The notes: generated from the letters alone by a model not told the origin. Shown: positions 51,776 through 63,739, counted from the first letter of the stretch. The stretch is 64,000 nt of DNA from Paracidovorax sp031843945 (GCF_031843945.1 NZ_JAVTJJ010000004.1:1-64000); one strand, 5' to 3'. Program-made: numbers and translations.

Positions 51776-52696
51776 TTAGGAACTGGCCTGGAACGGCTTG
51801 CCCAGCGACGCGGGCATGTTCACGCGGATCCAGGCCGGGTTGCGCGAGATCAGCGCCAGCACCACGATGGTGGCCACATACGGCAGCATGCTGAGCAACT
51901 GGCTTGCCATCTGTACGCCAGAGGCTTGCAGGTGGAATTGCAGCATCGTCACGCCGCCGAACAGGTAGGCACCAAGCAACACCCGTGCCGGGCGCCAGGT
52001 GGCGAAGGTGGTGAGCGCCAGCGCGATCCAGCCGCGCCCGGCCACCATGCCTTCGACCCAGAGCGGCGTGTAGACGGTGGAGATGTACGCCCCCGACAGG
52101 CCGCACAGCGCGCCACCGGCCACCACCGCCATCAGGCGAATGCGGCGAACGGGATAGCCCAGCGCGTGGGCCGATTCGGGCGATTCGCCCACCGAACGCA
52201 ATACCAGCCCGGCGCGCGTGCGGTACAGGAACCAGATCAGCCCGGCCACCAGCAGCATGGTCAGGTAGACCAGCGGGTGCTGGCGAAAGAACGCCGGCCC
52301 CGCCAGCGGAATGTCGCCCAGCACCGGAATGGCATAGCGCGGCAGCTCGGGCAGCTTGGCCTGCACATAGCTGATGCCCACGAACGCCGAAAAGCCGACG
52401 CCGAACAGGCTCAGCGCCAGGCCGGTCGCGTACTGGTTGGTGTTCAGCCAGATCACCAGCACGCCGAAGATGGCCGCCAGCAGCGCCCCCGCCGCCATGC
52501 CGGCCGCAAAACCCAGCCAGGTGTTGCCCGTGTGAACCACGGTGGCAAAGCCGGCAATCGCGGCGCAGAGCATCAAGCCCTCGGCCCCGAGGTTGACGAT
52601 GCCGGCCTTTTCGTTGATGAGCAGGCCCAGGGCGGCAATCGCCAGCACCGTTCCGGCGCTGAGCGTGGAGCCCAGCAGCAATGCGTAAGACTCCAT
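51776..52696 (-). CDS. Nucleoside ABC transporter permease (second permease)
   Basis: A 306-residue inner-membrane protein with about 8-9 hydrophobic segments. STLSAGTVLAIAALGLLINE, KAGIVNLGAEGLMLCAAIAG, NTNQYATGLALSLFGVGFSA, GLVLRSVGESPESAHALGYP (the cytoplasmic coupling strip) and RIRLMAVVAGGALCGLSGAY are typical of the BPD_transp_2 permeases of BMP importers. Its ATG overlaps the stop of the permease gene upstream by one base. Confidence 0.93.
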   Translation of the reverse strand: MESYALLLGSTLSAGTVLAIAALGLLINEKAGIVNLGAEGLMLCAAIAGFATVVHTGNTWLGFAAGMAAGALLAAIFGVLVIWLNTNQYATGLALSLFGVGFSAFVGISYVQAKLPELPRYAIPVLGDIPLAGPAFFRQHPLVYLTMLLVAGLIWFLYRTRAGLVLRSVGESPESAHALGYPVRRIRLMAVVAGGALCGLSGAYISTVYTPLWVEGMVAGRGWIALALTTFATWRPARVLLGAYLFGGVTMLQFHLQASGVQMASQLLSMLPYVATIVVLALISRNPAWIRVNMPASLGKPFQASS

Positions 52697-53784
52697 CAGC
52701 GGGCTCCTGCGGAAGACGAGACGGGACGGGCACCCACCCAGCGCACGCGGTAGGCGATCAGGGTGTCGCAGGCCAGCAGCGTGAACAGCAGCAGCCCCTG
52801 GAATACGCCGGTCAGCGATTTGGGCAGCCCCAGGCGCGACTGCGCAAGCTCACCGCCGATGTAGAACATGCTCATCAGCACGGCCGAGAACACCATGCCC
52901 ACCGGGTGCAGCCGCCCCACGAAGGCCACGATGATGGCCGCGAAGCCGTAGCCGGCGGGCACGTACGGCGTCAGCTGGCCCAGCGGCCCGGCCACTTCCA
53001 GCGCACCGGCCAGGCCGGCCGCGCCGCCAGAGATCAACAGCGCCGTCCATAGCGCCCGGCGCGAAGAAAACCCTGCATAGCGCGCCGCTGCCGGCGCCAG
53101 CCCGCCCACCTGCTGGGCAAAGCCCGCGCGGGTGCGGAACAGAAACACCCACAGCGCAGCCGCCGCCGCCAGCGCGATCGGCAGGCCGATGGTCATGCGC
53201 GAGCCCTGCATGAGCTTGGGGATCTGCGTCACGCGCTCGAAGGTTTTGGTCTGCGGAAAGTTGTAGCCCATCGGGTCTTTCCACGGCCCGTAGACCAGGT
53301 AGCCCAGCAGCAGCGTGGCGACATACACCAGCATCAGGCTGACCAGGATTTCATTGGCATTGAAGCGGTCGCGCAGCAGCGCGGTGATGCCTGCCCAGCA
53401 CATGCCGCCCAGCACCCCGGCCAGCAAGATGACGGGCACGATCCACGGGCCGGTGGTCTTGTCGGCCAGCAGCGCCATGCCGCCCGCCGCCACCGCACCG
53501 ATGACGAACTGCCCTTCCGCCCCGATGTTCCACACGTTGGAGCGAAAGCACACCGCCAGCCCCAGCGCGATCAGCAACAGCGGCGTGGCCTTGACCATCA
53601 GCTCGCCGATGGCGTACTGCGATTTGACCGGCTCCCAGAAGAACACCTGCAGGCCGCGCACCGGGTCTTTGCCCAGGGCGGCAAAGAGCGCCACACCGAT
53701 CAGCACCGTGAAGGCCAGCGCCAGCAGCGGTGAGCCATAGGTCCACCAGCGCGAGGCCTGGGGACGGGGTTCCAACTTAAACAT
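52696..53784 (-). CDS. Nucleoside ABC transporter permease (first permease)
   Basis: A 362-residue BPD_transp_2 permease. TYGSPLLALAFTVLIGVALF, YAIGELMVKATPLLLIALGL, VCFRSNVWNIGAEGQFVIGA, AGVLGGMCWAGITALLRDRF, NANEILVSLMLVYVATLLLG and GYGFAAIIVAFVGRLHPVGM cover the membrane helices and the coupling region. The start ATG at 53782-53784 (MFKLEPRPQASRWW) overlaps the end of the ATPase gene by eight bases. It forms a heterodimer with the second permease. Confidence 0.93.
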   Translation of the reverse strand: MFKLEPRPQASRWWTYGSPLLALAFTVLIGVALFAALGKDPVRGLQVFFWEPVKSQYAIGELMVKATPLLLIALGLAVCFRSNVWNIGAEGQFVIGAVAAGGMALLADKTTGPWIVPVILLAGVLGGMCWAGITALLRDRFNANEILVSLMLVYVATLLLGYLVYGPWKDPMGYNFPQTKTFERVTQIPKLMQGSRMTIGLPIALAAAAALWVFLFRTRAGFAQQVGGLAPAAARYAGFSSRRALWTALLISGGAAGLAGALEVAGPLGQLTPYVPAGYGFAAIIVAFVGRLHPVGMVFSAVLMSMFYIGGELAQSRLGLPKSLTGVFQGLLLFTLLACDTLIAYRVRWVGARPVSSSAGAR

Positions 53785-55360
53785 GCGCGGTCTCTCCTGC
53801 TTCGGCCCGGCCCAGGCGCGATTGCACATCGGTATGCCACAGGCCGCTCATCCATTCGCCGATGCGCTCCACGGTGGCCTCCTGCCGGTCCACCGAGGGC
53901 GACAGATGGCCCTTGGCCACCACGTGCAGGCGGTCGCTGATTTCAAACAATTCGTCCAGCTCCTCGCTCAGCACCAGCACCGCACAACCCGCGTCGCGCA
54001 GCGCCAGAATTTCGCCGCGGATCTGCGCGGCCGCGCCCACGTCCACGCCCCAGGTGGGCTGCGAGACGATCAACAGCTTGGGGCGTGCGTCGATCTCGCG
54101 GCCCACGATGAACTTCTGCAGGTTGCCGCCCGACAGCGACTTCGCCGCCGCCTGCGGCCCGCCCGCCTTGACGTGAAAGCGGTCGATGATGGAACGCGCA
54201 TGGGCGGCCAGCGCCCCGGTGCGGATCCAGCCACCGGCGCCCACCGAATCACTGCGCGTGAGCAGCAGGTTGTGCGCCAGGCCCATGCTGGGCACGGCGC
54301 CCCGGCCCAGGCGCTCTTCGGGCACGAAGTGCAGGCCCAGGGCGCGGCGCTGGCGCGGGTTCAGGCGACCTGCCGGGCGCCCGCCCACCTGCACCATGGC
54401 CGGCTGGGCGCGCTGGTCTTCGCCAGACAGCGCATACAGCAGCTCCTTCTGGCCGTTGCCCGACACACCGGCAATGCCCACCACCTCGCCCGCTCGCACT
54501 TCGAAGTCCAGATCGACCAGGTCGACGCCGAACGGGTCGGTGCGCGGCAGGCTGAGCGCCTGGACCCGCAGCACCGTATCGCCCCGCTGCGCCGGCCGGT
54601 GATTCAGCGCCGGCGGCTCCGCGCCGATCATCAGGCGCGACAGCGACGCGTTCGACTCTTCGGACGGATTGCACACGCCCGTCACCTTGCCGCCGCGCAG
54701 CACCGTGCAGGCCGTGCACAGCGCGCGAATCTCGTGCAGCTTGTGGCTGATGTAGAGAATGCTGCAGCCTTCGCTGGCCAGCTGGCGCAGCACCACGAAG
54801 AGCTTGTCGACGGCCTGCGGCGTGAGCACCGAGGTGGGTTCGTCCAAGATCAGCAATTGAGGCTGCGTGAGCAGCGCGCGGATGATTTCCACGCGCTGCA
54901 TCTCCCCCACGCTCAGCGTGTGCACGGGGCGCAGGGGGTCGATGTCCAGCCCGTATTCGGCCGCCGTGGCGGTGATGCGCGCCGTTACGTCGGCCAGCTT
55001 CAGGTGCTTGTCCAGGCCCAGCCACACGTTCTCGGCCACCGTCAGCGTGTCGAACAGGCTGAAGTGCTGGAACACCATGGCGATGCCGAGCGCACGCGCC
55101 TCCTGCGGGTTGCGCACCGCCACCGGCTGGCCGTTGAATTCGATGGCGCCTTCGTCCGGCTTGGCGGCGCCGTAGATGATCTTCATCAGCGTCGACTTGC
55201 CAGCGCCGTTCTCGCCCAGCACCGCGTGCACCTCGCCGGGCTGCACGGTCAGCGACACACCGTCATTCGCCACCACCGCCGGATAGCGCTTGGTGATGCC
55301 CGCAAGCCGCAGCCGCGGGGGAGCGGCGCCGGATGCGGCAGTGGAAGGGGAAGGATTCAT
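53777..55360 (-). CDS. Nucleoside ABC transporter ATPase (two ABC domains)
   Basis: A 527-residue double ABC ATPase. Domain 1 (about 15-250) has Walker A GENGAGKST, Q loop MVFQHFSLFD, signature LSVGEMQRVEI and Walker B LLILDEPTSVLTPQ. Domain 2 (about 265-510) has a non-standard Walker A region GVSGNGQKEL, signature LSGGNLQKFIVGREI and a degenerate Walker B LLIVSQPTWGVDVGAA in which the catalytic Glu is Gln, common in this transporter class. It leads the operon of the BMP importer. Confidence 0.95.
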   Translation of the reverse strand: MNPSPSTAASGAAPPRLRLAGITKRYPAVVANDGVSLTVQPGEVHAVLGENGAGKSTLMKIIYGAAKPDEGAIEFNGQPVAVRNPQEARALGIAMVFQHFSLFDTLTVAENVWLGLDKHLKLADVTARITATAAEYGLDIDPLRPVHTLSVGEMQRVEIIRALLTQPQLLILDEPTSVLTPQAVDKLFVVLRQLASEGCSILYISHKLHEIRALCTACTVLRGGKVTGVCNPSEESNASLSRLMIGAEPPALNHRPAQRGDTVLRVQALSLPRTDPFGVDLVDLDFEVRAGEVVGIAGVSGNGQKELLYALSGEDQRAQPAMVQVGGRPAGRLNPRQRRALGLHFVPEERLGRGAVPSMGLAHNLLLTRSDSVGAGGWIRTGALAAHARSIIDRFHVKAGGPQAAAKSLSGGNLQKFIVGREIDARPKLLIVSQPTWGVDVGAAAQIRGEILALRDAGCAVLVLSEELDELFEISDRLHVVAKGHLSPSVDRQEATVERIGEWMSGLWHTDVQSRLGRAEAGETAHV

Positions 55361-55547
55361 CCGGTCGATTGTGTATCAGGTTGCAGGGGTCGGCCGGCCC
55401 GCGCGGCGGGTCTTCGCGGGCTTTTCGGGCTGATTCCCCACGCCAGCGGCTGCCCTGGCGGGTATCTTGCTGTGCATGCGCCAGCGCGCACATCAGGCGC
55501 GGGACCGGATACGCTTGGAACCTCGACGAAAAGAATATCCCCCACCC

Positions 55548-57118
<1,571 letters not shown>

Positions 57119-57122
<4 letters not shown>

Positions 57123-59545
57123 CCGCCCACCACGGCACCTCCATCAGCCGCGACGCCGTGGACGACCCCGTCGTCGCCCAGGCCGACGCCACCGGTGCAG
57201 CCGGCCCCATGGCGGCGGAACCGGCCCCGCCCGCCAGCGCGCCGGCGCACCAAAGCGCCATGGGCCGATCGCACCCGCATGAAAGCGCCCGCGCGCAGGT
57301 GGCAGGTACGGCCCACTACATCGACGACCTGCCGGAACTCAAGGGCACGCTTTATGCCGCGCCCATTCTCTCGACCGTAGCGCACGGCCGCCTGAACGCG
57401 GTGCGCGCAGATGCCGCCCTGGCGCTGCCCGGCGTGCGCGGCGTGGTGCTGGCCGCCGACGTGCCGGGTGACAAGCTGCTGGCCGCCTTTGCGCACGACG
57501 AGCCCGTCTTCGCCTTCGACACGGTGCAGCACGTGGGCCAGGTGGTGGGCCTGGTGGTGGCCGATTCGGTGATGGCGGCGCGCCGCGCGGCCCGGCTGGT
57601 CACGCTGGACATCACGCCCCTGCCGGCGGTGCTGACCGTGCAGGCCGCCTTGGCTGCAGAAAGCTTCGTGCTGCCGCCCGTCTTCGTGCGGCGCGGCGAC
57701 GCCGAAGCGGCGCTGTCGCACGCCGCGCATCGCCTGCAGGGCGCGTTCGAGGTCGGCGGGCAGGAGCACTTCTATCTGGAAGGCCAGATCGCCTACGCCC
57801 TGCCGCTGGAGCAGCGCCAGTGGTGTATCTACTCCAGCACCCAGCACCCCGGCGAGGTGCAGCACTGGGTGGCCCACGCGCTGGGGCTGGAGAACCACGC
57901 CGTGCGGGTGGAATGCCGCCGCATGGGCGGGGGCTTCGGCGGCAAGGAGACGCAGGCCGGCCACCTGGCCGTGTGGGCCGCCGTGGCCGCGAACAAGCTG
58001 GGCCGCCCGGTCAAGCTGCGACTGGACCGCGACGACGACTTCATGGTCACCGGAAAGCGCCACCCCTTCGCGTACGAGTACGACGTGGGCTATGACGACG
58101 CGGGCTGCATCACCGGGCTGAAGCTGCAGATGGCGGCCAACTGCGGCTTCTCGGCGGACCTGTCCGGCCCCGTGGCCGACCGCGCGGTCTTTCACAGCGA
58201 CAACGCTTACTTCCTCGAAGACGTGGAAATCGCCTCGTACCGCTGCAAGACGAACACGCAGAGCCACACCGCCTTTCGCGGCTTCGGCGGGCCGCAGGGC
58301 GTGATCGCCATCGAGGCGATTCTGGGCGACATCGCCCGCGCCCTGGGCCGCGACGCGCTGGACGTGCGCTTGGCCAACCTGTACGGCACCACTGAACGAA
58401 ACGTCACCCACTACCAGATGCCGGTGGAAGACAACATCCTGCATGACTTGCTACCAAAACTGGAGCAGTCAGCGCAATACAGGCAAAGGCAAGCAGCTAT
58501 TTTCTCTTGGAATGCGCAAAACCCGGTGCTCAAGCGCGGCCTGGCAATCACCCCGGTGAAGTTCGGCATCAGCTTCACGGCCACGCTGTTCAACCAGGCG
58601 GGTGCGCTGGTGCATGTGTACACCGACGGCAGCGTGCAGGTGAACCACGGCGGCACCGAAATGGGCCAGGGCTTGCACACCAAGGTGGCGCAGATCGTGG
58701 CCGACGAATTGGGTGTGCCGTTGGCGCGCGTGCTGGTCACCGCCAGCGATACGAGCAAGGTGCCCAACGCCAGCGCCACGGCCGCCTCCAGCGGCACCGA
58801 CCTGAATGGCCGCGCCGCGCAGTTCGCCGCCCGGCATGTGCGCGACAACCTGGCCGCGTTCGTGTGCGGGCTGGACGGCTGCGGCGCCGGCTCCATCCGC
58901 TTCGAAGGCGGGCGGGTGATATCGCCCAAGGCCGAGCGGCCATGGGACGAGGTGGTGCATGCCGCCTACGCCAACCGCATCCAGCTGTGGAGCGACGGTT
59001 TTTACCGCACGCCCAAGATCCACTACGACAAGGCCACGCTCACCGGCCGGCCGTTCTACTACTTCGCCTATGGGGCCGCCTGCAGCGAGGTCGCCATCGA
59101 CACGCTGACGGGCGAGTCGCGCGTGCTGGCGGTGGACATCCTCCACGACGTGGGCCGCAGCATCAACCCGGCCATCGACATCGGGCAGATCGAGGGCGGC
59201 TTCGTGCAGGGCATGGGCTGGCTCACCACCGAGCAACTGGTGTGGAACGACCAGGGATTGCTGACCACCCACGCACCCAGCACCTACAAGATTCCCGCCA
59301 CGGGCGACGTGCCGGAGCACTTCAAGGTGGACCTGTGGCCCGAGGCCAACCGCGAAGACAACGTGGGCGGCAGCAAGGCCGTGGGCGAGCCGCCTTTCAT
59401 GCTGGCGATCAGCGTGTACGAGGCGCTGCGCAACGCGGTCGCGGCTGCCCGCAGCGAAGGCAACGTTGCAGCGCCCGTCCGGCTGGAAGCACCGGCCACC
59501 GCCGAGAACGTGCTGCGGGCGCTGGGCCGGCTGGGCGGCCGCTAG
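57119..59545 (+). CDS. xdhB: Xanthine dehydrogenase molybdenum-binding subunit
   Basis: An 808-residue molybdopterin subunit. After a 45-residue Ala/Pro-rich leader the conserved part starts at GRSHPHESARAQVAGTAHYI. EVGGQEHFYLEGQIAYALPL, STQHPGEVQHWVAHALGL, RRMGGGFGGKETQAG, LDRDDDFMVTGKRHPF, TAFRGFGGPQGVIAIEAI, LKRGLAITPVKFGISFTATL, VNHGGTEMGQGLHTKVAQI and the active Glu in NVGGSKAVGEPPFMLAISVY are all present. It hydroxylates hypoxanthine and xanthine. No xdhC (cofactor maturation) gene follows in the window. Confidence 0.96.
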
Positions 59546-60045
59546 GCCTCCGTAGCGCCGCTGCCCGGCCGCCTTGATGGGGCGCTGATGGCCGCGAACA
59601 GCGCACCGCCCAGTGCGCTGCCCAGCGCCATCGCCAGCAGGCCGCCCCAGTTGCGCGTGGCGTAGATCAGCACGGGCATGGGCGCCACCGCATCCACCAC
59701 ACGCACGGCCACCACCAGCCCCACACCCGCCGCCAGCGCATACAGGCCCGTGCGCCACGCCGGCTGGCGCCGCGCCAGCCAGGCGGCGACCGCAAAGGCC
59801 GGCAGCCACGCCGCCAGCACGATGCCGGCATGGACCGGCCCGAAACCCGCCAGGTCCTGCAGCGACGTGAGCGCGCGCGCCTGCAACGGGATGGCCAGCC
59901 CCAGCTCCGCCAAAGCCGCCAGATTGAACTGCGTTTGCACCAGCGTACCCCACACCGCCGCGAACATCAGGGCGATGCCAAAAGCCGCAAGGCGCCGCCG
60001 CCAAAGAGCGGCCGTGGAGAGGGATCCGGCAGAGAAAAGGGGCAT
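59542..60045 (-). CDS. Small integral membrane protein, unknown function
   Basis: A 167-residue protein with four likely membrane helices: LAAFGIALMFAAVWGTLVQT, AGIVLAAWLPAFAVAAWLAR, GLYALAAGVGLVVAVRVVDA and WGGLLAMALGSALGGALFAA. The VQTQFNLAAL strip after helix 1 and RNWGG before helix 4 look conserved in relatives I have seen in Burkholderiales. Its stop overlaps that of xdhB in a shared CTAG. It is divergent from the sugar dehydrogenase gene. Confidence 0.75.
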   Translation of the reverse strand: MPLFSAGSLSTAALWRRRLAAFGIALMFAAVWGTLVQTQFNLAALAELGLAIPLQARALTSLQDLAGFGPVHAGIVLAAWLPAFAVAAWLARRQPAWRTGLYALAAGVGLVVAVRVVDAVAPMPVLIYATRNWGGLLAMALGSALGGALFAAISAPSRRPGSGATEA

Positions 60046-60074
60046 GGGGACAACGCCAGTCAGTGAAAAAACAC

Positions 60075-60147
60075 CCGTTCGGGCTGAGCCCGTCGAAGCC
60101 GGGGCACGTTTGACCCAAAGCCCTTCGACAGGCTCAGGGCGAACGGG
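60075..60147. repeat. Inverted GAGCC(T/C)GTCGAAG repeat, copy 2
   Basis: CCGTTCGGGCTGAGCCCGTC with GAAGCC, then about 20 bases, then CCCTTCGACAGGCTCAGGGC with GAACGG. Same family as the copy at 42671-42738, with imperfect arms of about 23 bp. It lies between divergent starts of the membrane protein and the sugar dehydrogenase. Confidence 0.88.
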
Positions 60148-60203
60148 GTGGAGTGACTGGCATTGGACATGGAAATGGGGATTTCCTGGTCGATACTGCC
60201 GCC

Positions 60204-61364
60204 ATGATGCACATTCCGCGACCCGCCATGGAACGCCCCCGGCAGCGCAGGGCCACTGCCTGGTGCCTGGGCTTGTGTCTGGCGCTGGCCGGCCTGGCCG
60301 CCTTGCCCGTGCACGCTGCCGGCTACCGCACCGAAACCGTGGCCAGCGGCCTGGAATTTCCGTGGTCCGCCGCTTTTCTGCCCGATGGCCGCATGCTGGT
60401 GACCGAGCGCGCCGGCCGCCTGCGGGTGATCCAGCGCGACGCGAGCGGCAGGCAGGCGCTGCTCCCGCAGCCGGTGCAAGGCCTGCCGCCCATGCTCGTC
60501 GCGGGCCAGGCGGGCCTTTTCGATGTGTTGCCCGACCCGGATTTCGCCCGCAACGGCTGGATCTACCTGTCGTTCGCGCATGGCAGCCGCGAAGCGAACC
60601 ACCTGCGCGTGGTGCGCGCCCGGCTCGACGGCGCGCGGCTGCATGACGTGCAGCCGATCTTCACGTCGCAGCCCGCAAAGCGGCACGATCAGCACTTCGG
60701 TGCCCGCATGGCGCTGCTGGGCGACGGCACGCTGGCCATTGCCATGGGCGACGGCAACGTGGAGCGCACCGACGCGCAGCGCCTGACCACGCACCTGGGC
60801 AAGATCATGCGCATCGGCCGCGACGGCAGCGTGCCAGCAGGCAACCCCTTCGTCGGCCGTGCCGGCGCGCTGCCAGAGATCTACAGCCTGGGCCACCGCA
60901 ACCCGCAGGGACTCGTCTTCGTGGCGGCGACGGGCGCGCTGTACGAGCACGAACACGGCTCCAAAGGCGGCGACGAACTCAACCGCATCGAACCCGGCGC
61001 CAACTACGGCTGGCCGATGACCACTGGCGGCGTCGACTACACCGGCGCGCGTATCACGCCCTACCGCACGCTGGCGGGCGTGCAGCCGCCGTTGCTGGAA
61101 TGGACGCCCTCCATCGCCCCGGCGGGCATGACGTACTACGAAGGCGCGCTGTTTCCGGCTTGGCGCGGCAGCCTGTTCGTGGCGGCGCTGAAGGAAAAGT
61201 CGGTGCGCCGCGTGCCCATGGCAGCAGGCGTGCCAGGCCCGCAGGAGACGCTGTTTCAGGAACTGGGCGAGCGCCTGCGAGACGTGCGCGCCGCACCGGA
61301 CGGAGCGCTCTACCTGCTGACCGATAGCGCGCAGGGCCGCGTGGTGCGGGTCGTGCCGCAATAG
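60204..61364 (+). CDS. PQQ-dependent aldose sugar dehydrogenase family protein
   Basis: A 386-residue exported six-bladed beta-propeller enzyme. The signal is WCLGLCLALAGLAALPVHA. LEFPWSAAFLPDGRMLVTER, AGLFDVLPDPDFARNGWIYL, KRHDQHFGARMALLGDGTLA, MGDGNVERTDAQRLTTHLGK, IYSLGHRNPQGLVF, YEHEHGSKGGDELNRIEPGA, NYGWPMTTGG and GMTYYEGALFPAWRGSLFVA match the soluble glucose dehydrogenase/YliI family. GHRNPQG and HG/GGDE strips supply PQQ and Ca ligands. Substrates are aldoses. A start at 60228 is also possible. PQQ supply genes are not in the window. Confidence 0.9.
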   Translation: MMHIPRPAMERPRQRRATAWCLGLCLALAGLAALPVHAAGYRTETVASGLEFPWSAAFLPDGRMLVTERAGRLRVIQRDASGRQALLPQPVQGLPPMLVAGQAGLFDVLPDPDFARNGWIYLSFAHGSREANHLRVVRARLDGARLHDVQPIFTSQPAKRHDQHFGARMALLGDGTLAIAMGDGNVERTDAQRLTTHLGKIMRIGRDGSVPAGNPFVGRAGALPEIYSLGHRNPQGLVFVAATGALYEHEHGSKGGDELNRIEPGANYGWPMTTGGVDYTGARITPYRTLAGVQPPLLEWTPSIAPAGMTYYEGALFPAWRGSLFVAALKEKSVRRVPMAAGVPGPQETLFQELGERLRDVRAAPDGALYLLTDSAQGRVVRVVPQ

Positions 61365-61407
61365 CAGGGGCTAACCAAACGCTTTCTGTGCCGGCCGGCC
61401 AGATCTA

Positions 61408-63558
61408 TCAGGGCGCCAGCGGCAAGGCGTAGACCTGGTTGCGGCCGCGCCGCTTGGCCTCGTAGCAGGCCATGTCGGCCGCGCGCAGCAGCTGGGTGAC
61501 ATGGTCTTCATCGGCAGCGCCGCCCTCCAGCGCCACCAGTCCCACGCTGGCGCTGACCAGAAAGCTGCGCCCGCCGTAAGCCGGCTCCCACGCGGCGATG
61601 GCGATGCGGATCAGCTCGGCGATCTCGTGCCCGCGCGAGCGTGAACACGCCGGCAGCACCACCGCAAATTCATCGCCGCCCAGCCGGGCCGCCCAGCCGA
61701 CATGGCGCACCTGCTCTTCGATGAGCCGCGCCACGTGCCGCAGCACGTCGTCGCCCGCGTCGTGCCCGGCCACGTCGTTGACCACGGTGAAATGGTCCAG
61801 GTCCATGAACAGCACCACCAGCGTGTCCAGCTCTGCCCCAGACAGGGGCGCAGACACCGTCGCGGCGCCCTGCGCGCGCACGCACATCAGCTCGCCCAGG
61901 CGCTCGATGAAGGCGCCCCGGTTGAGCAGCCGCGTGAGCGGATCGTGCCCCGCCACCCAGCCGCGCAACTGGCGCGAGCCGCGCTCGGCCGTGATGTCCT
62001 CCAGCAGCCAGACGGTGCCGGCCGCCTCTGCCGCCGCGGTGCGGGCGCCCGCGCGGTGCGCCAGCACGCGGGCCCACACGGGGCTGCCGTCCTTGCGCTG
62101 AAAACGCACATCGCCGTCGAAGCCGCCATGCGCCGCGAAAGCCTGCCGCACGCGGTTGCGCCACTGGTCGTAGTCGGCCTGGGTGGCGTGCATGGCCCGG
62201 GCCGGCAGGCCGCGCAGCTCGGAGGGCGAATAGCCCAGCATGCGCGCCGCCTGCACGCCCGCCACTTCCATCACGTCGCCCCGCGTGATGACGATGCCGA
62301 CCGGCGCATGCGCCAGCAGGGAGTCGAGCCGCGCTGCCGTGATGCCCGCCTCGCGCTGCTCTCGTGTGCGCTGCGACGCCAGATGGGTGCACACGCGCAC
62401 CAGCGTGTCCACCTCGCCGCGCGAGCGGGGCCAACCCGTGGCTGCGCCGGCGTCAGAGACGTGCGCCCACAACATGCGTTTGGCACGCAGCGTCAACTGC
62501 GCCAGCGGCCTGGCCAGCCACAGCATGGCCACGCAGGCCAGCGCGGCAATGGCCAGCACACCGCCACCGGCCAGCCCCCAGGCCGCGCGATGCGCGCCTT
62601 CGGACGGCGCCATCAGCGCCTGCGAATCGCTGACCCGTGCAACCATCCAGCGCGGCAGCGGCACGCCCGCCACGCTGACCACATGACCCGCAACGCGTTC
62701 GGTGGCGCCCTGGCCCATCAGCGGCTTGTCTTGCTGCTGCCAGCGGGCGTAGACCTGCGCCAGGCCGGGCTCATCGCGCACGTGGCCCAGCACGCGCTCG
62801 CGCTGCGGGTGCGACAGGATCACGCCCTCGCGGGTGAAGACGATCAGGCGCGACTCGTCGCGCGCCGGCATGGCCATCGATTGGGGCAGCAGCCCCTGCG
62901 ACTGCAGCCGCAGCACGCCGGCCACGGCGCCGGTCACCGGGCCGTCGCTGCGCCGCAGCGGCATGGTGAACATCACCCGCGCATCGCCCGGCGCGGCGCC
63001 GATCAGATCGGACACCAGGGGCTTGCCGTCCACGATGGTGCGCAGCAGATAGTCACGCTCGATCGGGTCCAGCGTGGCGGCCTGCTGCAGCTTGCCGTAC
63101 TGCAGGTTGACGCTCAGCTGGCCGTCCTTGCGCGCCACCTGCATGGCGTCGAAGAACCGCACGGCGGGCAGGCCCTGCTGCACCAGCCATTCCAGCGACG
63201 AAGGATATTCGAGCATGCCCGGCGCGATGCCTTCGGCCACGGTGCTCAGTACCCGCTGGCTCTGCTCGATCTTGCTGGCCAGCAGGCGCGCAACCATTTC
63301 CACTTCGTCGTTCTGCTGGCTGACCAGCCGGCGCATGGCTGCCTGCGTGGAGGCATAGGACACCAGCCATGCGGACGCACTGCCCGCCAGCAGCACTGCA
63401 GCCAAGGCCACGGCGACCAGCTTGACCACCATTGCACCGGGTAACAGCCAGCCGGGCGCGTCGTCTGGCGCCGAGTCAAAAACCGAATCGAAGGAAGAGT
63501 CGGGAAAGGAGAGCGCCGGGTCGTGCGGGCTCGGTGACGTGGCCGCTGGCGGCGTCAT
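61408..63558 (-). CDS. Membrane diguanylate cyclase (Cache, PAS, GGDEF)
   Basis: A 716-residue protein. TM1 (VVKLVAVALAAVLLAGSASA) is near residues 44-63. A periplasmic Cache-type domain follows, starting VSQQNDEVEMVARLLASKIE and including MLEYPSSLEWLVQQGLPAVR. TM2 (WGLAGGGVLAIAALACVAML) is near 328-347. A PAS domain has ARLDSLLAHAPVGIVITRGD. The GGDEF domain has HDPLTRLLNRGAF, LFMDLDHFTVVNDVAGHDAG, ARLGGDEFAVVL and SVGLVALEGGA, so the active GGDEF loop is intact; no RxxD inhibitory site is seen five residues before it. No EAL domain is present. It should make c-di-GMP in response to a periplasmic signal. Confidence 0.92.
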   Translation of the reverse strand: MTPPAATSPSPHDPALSFPDSSFDSVFDSAPDDAPGWLLPGAMVVKLVAVALAAVLLAGSASAWLVSYASTQAAMRRLVSQQNDEVEMVARLLASKIEQSQRVLSTVAEGIAPGMLEYPSSLEWLVQQGLPAVRFFDAMQVARKDGQLSVNLQYGKLQQAATLDPIERDYLLRTIVDGKPLVSDLIGAAPGDARVMFTMPLRRSDGPVTGAVAGVLRLQSQGLLPQSMAMPARDESRLIVFTREGVILSHPQRERVLGHVRDEPGLAQVYARWQQQDKPLMGQGATERVAGHVVSVAGVPLPRWMVARVSDSQALMAPSEGAHRAAWGLAGGGVLAIAALACVAMLWLARPLAQLTLRAKRMLWAHVSDAGAATGWPRSRGEVDTLVRVCTHLASQRTREQREAGITAARLDSLLAHAPVGIVITRGDVMEVAGVQAARMLGYSPSELRGLPARAMHATQADYDQWRNRVRQAFAAHGGFDGDVRFQRKDGSPVWARVLAHRAGARTAAAEAAGTVWLLEDITAERGSRQLRGWVAGHDPLTRLLNRGAFIERLGELMCVRAQGAATVSAPLSGAELDTLVVLFMDLDHFTVVNDVAGHDAGDDVLRHVARLIEEQVRHVGWAARLGGDEFAVVLPACSRSRGHEIAELIRIAIAAWEPAYGGRSFLVSASVGLVALEGGAADEDHVTQLLRAADMACYEAKRRGRNQVYALPLAP

Positions 63559-63739
63559 GCCGGCCTCGCGTAGGAGGCACCTCGGACAAACGGCTGAGAC
63601 GAAGCGCAATGCATGGATGGCGTACGGCGGACAGTGGTCGTGCACCAATATAAGCAGCGCATTCAGCGCGCCGGGTTCGGGGCAACCCTCGATGCGCGGC
63701 AGGAAAACCCTGCCTTGCGCCCCCAACGGCGCGCGGCCT

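Noticed and set aside
58440..58510. A less GC-rich strip in xdhB that looked like another dispersed repeat
   Set aside because: It lacks the GCGCTTGAT core, and its protein (KLEQSAQYRQRQAAIFSWNA) fits the normal XdhB sequence between VEDN and NPVLKRG.
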